Positions 1 to 5,877 of a stretch of 14,465 nucleotides of DNA are shown in pieces. Below the pieces are notes generated by a model. That model did no database searches, had not been told where the DNA came from, and worked only from the letters and a program-made list of their open reading frames with translations. Numbering within the stretch: position 1 is the stretch's first letter; every line of letters begins with the position of its first letter. The translations under genes were made by a program, and so were the position numbers. Source of the DNA: an uncultured Bacteroidota bacterium (GTDB lineage Bacteria; Bacteroidota; Bacteroidia; 2-12-FULL-35-15); the NCBI GenBank assembly GCA_903881065.1, contig CAIRRW010000463.1:1-14465 (forward strand), read 5' to 3'.

Positions 1-7
1 AGCAATA

Positions 8-39
8 AAAAAAGTCCCGAATTTCTTCGGGACTTTTTT
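8..39. terminator. Bidirectional rho-independent terminator
   Basis: A perfect 14-bp inverted repeat (arms 8-21 and 26-39, loop TTTC) has the GC core GTCCCGAA/TTCGGGAC flanked by A and T runs. Read on either strand it gives a hairpin followed by a T run. It can therefore end the minus-strand gene at 125-790 and a plus-strand gene lying off the left edge. Confidence 0.85.
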
Positions 40-43
40 GTTT

Positions 44-121
44 AGTTTAAAGTTAAAAAGTTGAAAGTTGTAAAGTTGTGTTTCTCACTTACAGTAACTT
101 TAAACTTTCTAACTTTAAACT
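44..121. repeat. Imperfect inverted repeat built from AAAGTT units
   Basis: Arms 44-69 and 96-121 pair over 26 bases with two mismatches, around a 26-base loop. Each arm is itself made of repeated (T)AAAGTT units. It begins four bases beyond the stop codon of the minus-strand gene and lies next to the 8-39 terminator. It may act as an extra 3'-end structure or be a spreading intergenic repeat; the sequence does not decide. Confidence 0.6.
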
Positions 122-124
122 TAC

Positions 125-790
125 TTACACAATCAACGTATTAAATGGCTCGCCATTATCCCCTTTTTCGTTGGTAGGGCTTAAATAATATGCTATAAAC
201 CATGCGTTTTTACCAACATCGGCAAGCGTGAAAAGACTTTGAAACATTGTTTTTTTCTCCGGAATTTGATTCTTATAATCTGCAAGCACAGGCGTAACAC
301 CCACCGGCATTATCGCTAACAAATAACCTACCGATCCGGCTCCATAAGGTTTTGTTTTTTTAGTTGGCAATGCAGGGTCAAAAGCAAAAAGATTAATTAT
401 TAATGATGATTTTGAAACACTTGTTATACCTGGTAGTACTTTTGTAACTGGTATTTTGCCTGAACGAGGTTTTTCAAGAGGAATATTTAAATTTTTGCGG
501 TCGGTACCTGATAATGTTATCAGTACATTGTTTTTAATGGTTAACCGGATAGCTTCCACAAAAGGCGCACAAATATTATATTGATTATTCATATCCGACA
601 GGCTGATGTCACCATTTGTGGTTGGACTAACCCACGCCGCGAAAGCTTTCTGCCAATTTTTCCAATGCTCATCCAGGGCAGTAATTAAATCGGGCGACAC
701 ACCCAAAGCTACTCCAAATAAATCTACATAGGCAACAAATGCCATAAAAAAGAAGTGATAAAACACTGTTTTAACGTTTAATTTTAACAT
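125..790 (-). CDS. Hypothetical protein, Bacteroidota family with fibronectin-III-like C-terminal part
   Basis: A 221-residue protein with no enzyme motif. The middle region, with a VLITLSGTDRKNLNIPL stretch near residues 89-105, resembles Bacteroidota hypothetical proteins that carry a helical N-terminal half (an HWxxW-type segment at 42-46 here) followed by a 'VTxxDRxxLxIP' turn. The last 75 residues (KPYGAGSVGYLLAIMP at 147-162, then ADVGKNAWFIAYYLSP at 190-205) look like the end of a fibronectin-III-like beta sandwich. A hydrophobic run at residues 9-30 is not a clear signal peptide. The start is the ATG at 788-790; the leader is AT-rich with no Shine-Dalgarno site. Terminators lie just downstream, and a decayed repeat region lies upstream in the same direction. 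Function is unknown; the family resemblance is from memory. Confidence 0.8.
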   Translation of the reverse strand: MLKLNVKTVFYHFFFMAFVAYVDLFGVALGVSPDLITALDEHWKNWQKAFAAWVSPTTNGDISLSDMNNQYNICAPFVEAIRLTIKNNVLITLSGTDRKNLNIPLEKPRSGKIPVTKVLPGITSVSKSSLIINLFAFDPALPTKKTKPYGAGSVGYLLAIMPVGVTPVLADYKNQIPEKKTMFQSLFTLADVGKNAWFIAYYLSPTNEKGDNGEPFNTLIV

Positions 791-867
791 GATTTTTAAA
801 TTTTAATTGTTTAATTATTAATTGATTATTTTACTTATTCGTACTATCTACTGTTGATATTTGTAAC

Positions 868-1122
868 TCAAAAAAGCTCATTTTGCACTTCTTTGTTGAT
901 TTCCCGAAACTCTTCAAACATTTTCTGAAAATCAGTAAATGTTTTCTGAAAATCTTTACTGATTTCGTGAATCGTTCAAAGATTACTTGAAATCATCACA
1001 GATTTTTCGAAAATCATCACAGATTTTCCGAAAATCATTGCAAATTTTAATCAGCGTTTGAATGAATTCCGAAAATCATCACAAGTTTTCAGGAAATCAT
1101 CACAGATTTTCAGGAAAACCAT
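868..1122 (-). pseudogene. Possible frameshifted heptad-repeat (coiled-coil-like) gene remnant
   Basis: Read on the minus strand, three successive pieces in different frames give the same seven-residue pattern. From the ATG at 1122 the first gives FLKICDDFLKTCDDFRNSF and stops at 1051. A piece from about 1055 to 983 gives KICNDFRKICDDFRKICDDF before a stop. A last piece from about 969 to 868 gives ISKDFQKTFTDFQKMFEEF and ends at a stop. An aromatic or hydrophobic residue recurs every seventh position throughout. Small frameshifts would join the pieces into about 80-90 residues. The alternative is a non-coding 21-bp repeat that happens to read this way. No homologous family is recognised. Confidence 0.35.
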
Positions 1123-1134
1123 TAAGATGTGCTT
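905..1134. repeat. Degenerate 21-bp tandem array
   Basis: About ten units follow one another at a near-constant 21-base step; unit starts fall near 926, 947, 968, 989, 1009, 1030, 1050, 1071, 1093 and 1114. The clearest units (989-1049 and 1071-1113) match GAAAATCATCACAGATTTTC. Each unit is an internal dyad (GAAAATC / GATTTTC), and so is each junction, for example GATTTTCCGAAAATC at 1022-1036. The outer units are strongly diverged. Confidence 0.75.
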
Positions 1135-1209
1135 TTTGGCTTTTAAAAGTTCTTTTCTTCTTTTAAGGAGAATAAATTGTACTTCAATGAACGTTACTTT
1201 TACTTTTAA

Positions 1210-1338
1210 ATGTTCGGAAAAGTTTTCCCTTTAGTCTTTAATTTGTCGATAGATAAATTTAAGGATGTAGATTTTATAGAGTTTTTACTTCTATTATTAC
1301 TAAAGGCTTTGGATGAATCCGATACGAAGATATACTAA
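1210..1338 (+). CDS. Doubtful 42-residue ORF with a hydrophobic stretch
   Basis: An ATG at 1210 opens a 42-codon frame ending with TAA at 1336-1338. It encodes a leucine-rich segment (EFLLLLLLKAL, residues 24-34) and a polar tail ending DESDTKIY. There is no clear ribosome binding site; an AAGGAG at 1165-1170 is about 40 bases too far upstream. It could be a small membrane peptide, a fragment of a decayed gene, or chance. It is listed because this stretch has no other gene. Confidence 0.2.
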   Translation: MFGKVFPLVFNLSIDKFKDVDFIEFLLLLLLKALDESDTKIY

Positions 1339-1440
1339 TGCAGACTGATAAGCCGAATAATAAATACAATAGTTAATAAGTAAATGAGGCGTAATAATTG
1401 GCACGATTTTATTTTTTCCCACCTCTTCCTGTTCCCCGCA

Positions 1441-1491
1441 GCCGCGAGCGTTTTCCGCTCGTGGCAATTATTTAGTGGCGTCCCGCCACTA
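1441..1491. repeat. Pair of GC-rich REP-like hairpins
   Basis: Two adjacent stem-loops stand out from the AT-rich surroundings. The first has arms GCCGCGAGCG (1441-1450) and CGCTCGTGGC (1456-1465), with a single G-T wobble and loop TTTTC. The second is a perfect 8-bp stem, TAGTGGCG (1473-1480) with CGCCACTA (1484-1491), loop TCC. Neither is followed by a T run, so they do not look like terminators. Their form resembles dispersed intergenic palindromic elements (REP/BIME-like). Confidence 0.6.
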
Positions 1492-1521
1492 CACAAAGCA
1501 CATAAAACTTCATAAAGAACA

Positions 1522-1670
1522 CTACTCTTCCAACTGCGCCGGATTGTCGCGGAAATCCTTTTTATTCTTCTTTTTCGGAAGAATAAAAAGATTGCAGCAA
1601 AAGCCGGAAGGAACTTGATGAATGGCAGAAAGGTGATTCGCCCAAATAAAAATAAGAAAGAAGTAAAACT
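1522..1670 (-). other. Open minus-strand stretch with a protein-like C-terminus, no start codon
   Basis: From a stop near 1671 the minus strand stays open for almost 50 codons and ends with TAG at 1522-1524. The translation ends KKNKKDFRDNPAQLEE, which reads like a natural C-terminus, after a segment HLSAIHQVPSGFCC. There is no ATG in frame. It lies directly downstream of the esterase gene, in the same direction. It may be a gene remnant or chance; I do not recognise the family. Confidence 0.2.
1558..1590. repeat. Perfect 13-bp inverted repeat
   Basis: Arm CTTTTTATTCTTC (1558-1570) is exactly complementary to GAAGAATAAAAAG (1578-1590), with a 7-base loop. It lies about 100 bases past the stop of the esterase gene and inside the open minus-strand stretch at 1522-1670. 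No T run follows the stem on either strand, so a classical terminator is not supported, although it could stabilise a 3' end. Confidence 0.5.
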
Positions 1671-1692
1671 ATCTTTTAATAAATCACATTTA

Positions 1693-2406
1693 TTATTTAT
1701 TAAGCCAAGTCACCAAATCAACCACCATCTCCTCGCTTATAGTATGCCCTGCAGTATATTCCTTATAAGTAGGATGTATATCCAAATTAGTTAAAAACTC
1801 CTTGCTTTGTCGGGCAAATTCAATTTTCAAAACATTATCAATCGTGCCGTGTGAGATAAATAAATTAAGTCCTTTCAGCTTTTCCTTTGACGCAACCATT
1901 GGTTTCATCTCCTCCAAAATCCTTCCACTCAAAGCAGCAATCCCTTTAAATTTCTGTGGTTCGGTAAGTCCCAAACTATACGCCATTATTGCGCCCTGAC
2001 TAAAACCTACTAAATATATTTGAGTATCATCAAATGGATGTTCCTTTTTTAAATCATCAATAAACTGAAGTACAGCTTTCCGGCTGCTTTCCGCTTGTTC
2101 CTTATTAATAACAGGGGTTTCCTTCGAGAAATCCGCCTGATACCACATATATCTATTATCGCCAAGCGTGTATGGTCCTCGTGCCGATACCACCAGAAAT
2201 TTATCCGGCAAATAACTAGCCAGCGAAAACAAATCAGCTTCATCACTTCCATAGCCATGCATCAGTATAATCAGCGGCGGTTTCTCCGATTTAATTTTTG
2301 GTTCTCTCACTAAATAATGCAATTGTGTTTCCTGCTTCTTACCATAACTGCATCCTTCAGTTATATTAATAGTGATTAATAATAATGTAATGATGGGTAG
2401 TTTCAT
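1693..2406 (-). CDS. Exported alpha/beta-hydrolase, carboxylesterase/phospholipase family
   Basis: A 237-residue serine hydrolase resembling the Abhydrolase_2 group, which cleaves carboxylic or thio-esters. The full triad is visible: nucleophile Ser136 in GFSQG (134-138), Asp190 in SHGTID (185-190), and His221 in AGHT (219-222). The oxyanion-loop motif HGYGSDEADL lies at 50-59. The N-terminus is a short signal sequence (MKLPIITLLLITINITEGC). Cys19 could be a lipidation site, but ITEGC is an imperfect lipobox. The substrate cannot be read from the sequence. The start is the ATG at 2404-2406, 51 bases after the stop of the sensor-phosphatase gene on the same strand, so it is probably the last gene of that operon. 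The enzyme probably works in the periplasm or on a membrane surface. Confidence 0.88.
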   Translation of the reverse strand: MKLPIITLLLITINITEGCSYGKKQETQLHYLVREPKIKSEKPPLIILMHGYGSDEADLFSLASYLPDKFLVVSARGPYTLGDNRYMWYQADFSKETPVINKEQAESSRKAVLQFIDDLKKEHPFDDTQIYLVGFSQGAIMAYSLGLTEPQKFKGIAALSGRILEEMKPMVASKEKLKGLNLFISHGTIDNVLKIEFARQSKEFLTNLDIHPTYKEYTAGHTISEEMVVDLVTWLNK

Positions 2407-2457
2407 GAAATATTGTTTATAATTTACTTTCGAAATGAAGATTGTACGACAGAGAAA

Positions 2458-5400
2458 CTATACTCGCACACCAATAATTAATATATCATCTACCTGTTCG
2501 TAGCCCACCATCCAGTCTTCAATAGTTGATTTCAAAACCTCTTTTTGTTCTTCCATTGATTTCTCCTGTATAGCAATCATAAGGTTTTTAAGAGGAGGAT
2601 ATTTAAATTTCTTTCCTTTTGGTCCGCCAAACTGATCAGGGTATCCATCAGTGAAAATATAAAATGTATCACCCTTTTTAAGTTCGATAATATTGTTTTT
2701 AAAATCATACATACGGTCGCTGATAGCTACCGGCATTGGATCAGGGTCAATCTCTTCCAGTACTTCGCGGTTCTCTTTTCGTATCAGATACAACGAATTA
2801 TTTGCACCTGCATATTTTAGAGAAACAACATCACCTGTATAAGCAATACTTACCAACGCCACATCCATTCCGTCTTTCTGTCCACCTTGTTGTCCTGTTT
2901 GTTTCAGCAGATTTACAATACCTCTTCTTGCTTCATTCAATATTAAATCAGGCGAAATAATATTCTTCGTATTCACGGTTTCATTCAGCACCGAACTGTT
3001 AATCATACTCATAAATGCACCAGGTACGCCATGTCCAGTACTATCACCTGCAGCAAGTAAATATATTTTCGCCTGCTCCTGCTCCACTTCATTAAACCAA
3101 TAAAAATCGCCACTTACAATATCTCGCGGTTTAAAAAGTATAAATGAATCTGGTAACGCATTTTTTATTTTCTCCTCTTCAGGAAGAAATGCCTTTTGAA
3201 TACGTTCGGCATAGTTAATACTATCAGTAATGTCTTTATTCTTTTCTTCGATTAGTTCCTTTTGTTTCTCAATTTCTTCCTTCTGATGCGTCACTTCAGC
3301 TGTACGTTCAATAACTTTTTCTTCCAATACTTTTTTCTCCATCCTAAGATTACGTTCGCGCACTTTAATATATGAGTAGATGCTGAAACCTAATGTAACG
3401 ATACAAATAGCATAAAACCAATAGGTACGATACCACGGTGGATTTATTACAAAAGAAAAGCTAACCGGTTCACTCCATACTCCATTGGCACCTGCAGCAA
3501 TAACTTTAAATGTATAAGTACCCGCAGGCAGCGCAGGATAATCACGTTCATTAAGTTTGGTAATCGGCGACCATTCATCTTCCAACCCTTCCAACTGATA
3601 ACGGAAACGTACCTTCTGAGGATTATCAAGTGATATAGCCGCATATTGAAATGTCAAGTGATTTTCGTTATAAGGTAAATTGAGCGAAGAAGGAATGCCA
3701 AACCAGGGAACAATTGAGTCAGTTTTTTTTGTCCAATCGGTAACCTCTTTATTCATCAACTTAATATTTGTAATGTGTGTTTGCGGAGGAGTATTATCTT
3801 TCCTTTCAGCAGCCGAATTATATCGTGTAAGTCCCTTAACAGTACCAAACCAAATGTTACCTCTGTTGTCTTGATATACGGCATTGTCATTACACTCCAC
3901 ACCAATAAATCCATCTGTAGCATTGTAACTTCGCACAGAAATAATTTTTCTGTTCTTATCAAATGTAATTTTATCAAACCCTTTATCAGTACCTACTACA
4001 AGATTCTGTTTATCCAGAAAAACAATGGAATGTATGCTGTTGGAACTTAATAAACTGTCGTTGGCAAACTTGTGTATTTTTATTTTGCCTTGTTCTTTAC
4101 TATCGAACACATACAATCCACCGTACGCAGTACCTATCCAAATAGTACCGTCAAGTCCTTCTGCCAACGATTTTATTTCCTTATGTGTTAACCCTTCTAC
4201 TTCGTCATAAGTTGTAATTACTCCGTCACCACTATATTTAGCAAGCCCTCCACCAGTACCAAACCACACATTATTATTTTTATCCTGAATAATTACCGTA
4301 ACATTCTTATCAGTAAATTTCATATCCTCCATTGATTTGTTGAGGAATTTCTTTCCGTCATATCGGCTTATTCCTGCTTGCGTTCCTGTCCATACAATAC
4401 CATTATTGTCAACATAAATACAATAAGCACTATTATCAATTAATCCATCATTGGTTGAAAAGGCAGTAAATTTTTTACCGTCGAATTTACTAATACCGCT
4501 TTCCGTTACCGCTGACCATACATATTGATTATGTTTTGATTTTCCAACAGCAATTGAAGAAATAGAATTTCCGGGCAATCCATCTTTACTTGAATAGTTT
4601 TTAATAGCAAGATTACCTTGTATCATCTGCATTTGAGAAAGTCCACCACCACCAGTCGCCACCCACATACTACCTAATGAATCCTGATCAATGTCGTAAA
4701 TCATATTACTCGGCAATCCGTCCTTCACCGAATAATGAGAAAACTTATCTCCCGAAAATTTTACCAATCCATAGCCATTGGTACCAATCCAGATTGTCCC
4801 TTTTGTATCTTCACAAAATGAGAGTATCTGATTTCCCGGCAATCCTTCTTTCTCTGTGTAATGTTCAAATGAATATTTTGATGAAACTTCATTGGTATTC
4901 TTATTAGAGTGTTCTCGGATGATACCACCCTCAAGCGAAGCAAACCAAAGTTCATTTTCACTAGAAAGAAATATCTTCCATATTCCATTTGCATTAAATC
5001 CATTGAATCGATTGTAGGTAGAAATAGTTCTTGATTTTAGTTCATGGATAAAATCTTTCACTTCCTTTTTTTCGGCTTTGGACGGATTGATGCGAAACAC
5101 ACCGTCTTCCATAGTACCACACCAAATACCACCTTCCCTATCCTCTGCTATCGAAAGTATTTCATCTGAAGGAATATCCCTGCTGCCTTTCAACTGTTCA
5201 ATATGCAATGAATCCTTCGTGGAATGAAATACATTTATTCCTCCATAAGTTGCAAGCCATATTTCCCCTTTTTTATCCTGAAGAATATCAAATACAGAAT
5301 TATTACTTAGCCCTTTTGTTATATCAAATACCTCTATCTTAAATGAATCTTTACCTACTTGGGTAATTTTGTTTACCCCCGCATCATCCGTACCTGCCCA

Positions 5401-5841
5401 TATTATACCATCCTTATCCTCTAGCAAGGATATTATTGTACTTCCTTTTAATCCATTTTTTTCTCCTATATTTTTTAGTGAATTGCCATCATAAATAATT
5501 ATTCCCTGTTTCTTTGTACCAGCCCATATTCTGTCTTTTCTATCATGAATTAATGAACGAACATTCTCCCCTTTGAAGCCATTATTTTTGTCGAATGTTT
5601 TAAAGTTAATGCCATCAAACCTGCATATACCTCCACCATCAGTACCCATCCATAAATATCCTCTTTTATCCTGAGTAATGCAATACACCTCCGCCTGAGG
5701 CAAACCATCCTCTATGGAATATGTCTGAAAATTGTTTCGCTGTCCCTTCAGAGATGTTGTAAACAGTGAAAATGAAAAACAGGTAATAATAAAATACAGG
5801 CAAGTTGGTTTGAACAAAAGAATTGACTTCGTCTTTTTCAT
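2458..5841 (-). CDS. Two-propeller (14-blade) Y_Y_Y sensor with cytoplasmic SpoIIE/PP2C phosphatase
   Basis: A 1127-residue membrane sensor. A signal sequence (MKKTKSILLF...) precedes fourteen Reg_prop blades. Each ends in an IWxGT-like motif, with Trp at residues 64, 106, 148, 195, 240, 299, 351, 393, 442, 484, 526, 568 and 664; blade 13 has LVVGT instead. Fourteen blades equal two seven-bladed propellers, as in hybrid two-component sensors. A Y_Y_Y domain (about 732-796), one membrane helix (805-825) and a coiled coil (830-880) follow. The output is not a kinase but a SpoIIE-type PP2C phosphatase (880-1127) with likely metal ligands Asp912 (SGDFYW), Asp933 (GDSTGHG), Asp993 (DGMD), Asp1065 (FTDG) and Asp1118/1119 (DDILI). 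It probably dephosphorylates a protein Ser/Thr substrate in response to a periplasmic signal. I chose ATG 5841; an upstream TTG at 5859 would put six extra residues before the signal peptide. The gap to the caspase gene is 36 bp. Confidence 0.92.
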   Translation of the reverse strand: MKKTKSILLFKPTCLYFIITCFSFSLFTTSLKGQRNNFQTYSIEDGLPQAEVYCITQDKRGYLWMGTDGGGICRFDGINFKTFDKNNGFKGENVRSLIHDRKDRIWAGTKKQGIIIYDGNSLKNIGEKNGLKGSTIISLLEDKDGIIWAGTDDAGVNKITQVGKDSFKIEVFDITKGLSNNSVFDILQDKKGEIWLATYGGINVFHSTKDSLHIEQLKGSRDIPSDEILSIAEDREGGIWCGTMEDGVFRINPSKAEKKEVKDFIHELKSRTISTYNRFNGFNANGIWKIFLSSENELWFASLEGGIIREHSNKNTNEVSSKYSFEHYTEKEGLPGNQILSFCEDTKGTIWIGTNGYGLVKFSGDKFSHYSVKDGLPSNMIYDIDQDSLGSMWVATGGGGLSQMQMIQGNLAIKNYSSKDGLPGNSISSIAVGKSKHNQYVWSAVTESGISKFDGKKFTAFSTNDGLIDNSAYCIYVDNNGIVWTGTQAGISRYDGKKFLNKSMEDMKFTDKNVTVIIQDKNNNVWFGTGGGLAKYSGDGVITTYDEVEGLTHKEIKSLAEGLDGTIWIGTAYGGLYVFDSKEQGKIKIHKFANDSLLSSNSIHSIVFLDKQNLVVGTDKGFDKITFDKNRKIISVRSYNATDGFIGVECNDNAVYQDNRGNIWFGTVKGLTRYNSAAERKDNTPPQTHITNIKLMNKEVTDWTKKTDSIVPWFGIPSSLNLPYNENHLTFQYAAISLDNPQKVRFRYQLEGLEDEWSPITKLNERDYPALPAGTYTFKVIAAGANGVWSEPVSFSFVINPPWYRTYWFYAICIVTLGFSIYSYIKVRERNLRMEKKVLEEKVIERTAEVTHQKEEIEKQKELIEEKNKDITDSINYAERIQKAFLPEEEKIKNALPDSFILFKPRDIVSGDFYWFNEVEQEQAKIYLLAAGDSTGHGVPGAFMSMINSSVLNETVNTKNIISPDLILNEARRGIVNLLKQTGQQGGQKDGMDVALVSIAYTGDVVSLKYAGANNSLYLIRKENREVLEEIDPDPMPVAISDRMYDFKNNIIELKKGDTFYIFTDGYPDQFGGPKGKKFKYPPLKNLMIAIQEKSMEEQKEVLKSTIEDWMVGYEQVDDILIIGVRV

Positions 5842-5877
5842 AATTACTTTTAGGTTCAAACTATGCTGAAACAGAAA

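Noticed and set aside
905..1134. 21-bp repeats as a CRISPR array
   Set aside because: The units touch each other without unique spacers, diverge strongly, and no cas gene is present.
1400..1420. Sigma-54-like element (TGGCAC at 1400-1405)
   Set aside because: The -12 GC element is missing at the required distance and no gene starts nearby.
1558..1590. 13-bp inverted repeat as terminator of the esterase operon
   Set aside because: No T run follows the stem on either strand; the T residues are part of the stem.
5842..5859. TTG start for the sensor phosphatase six codons upstream
   Set aside because: It adds residues in front of a good signal peptide that begins with ATG and MKK.
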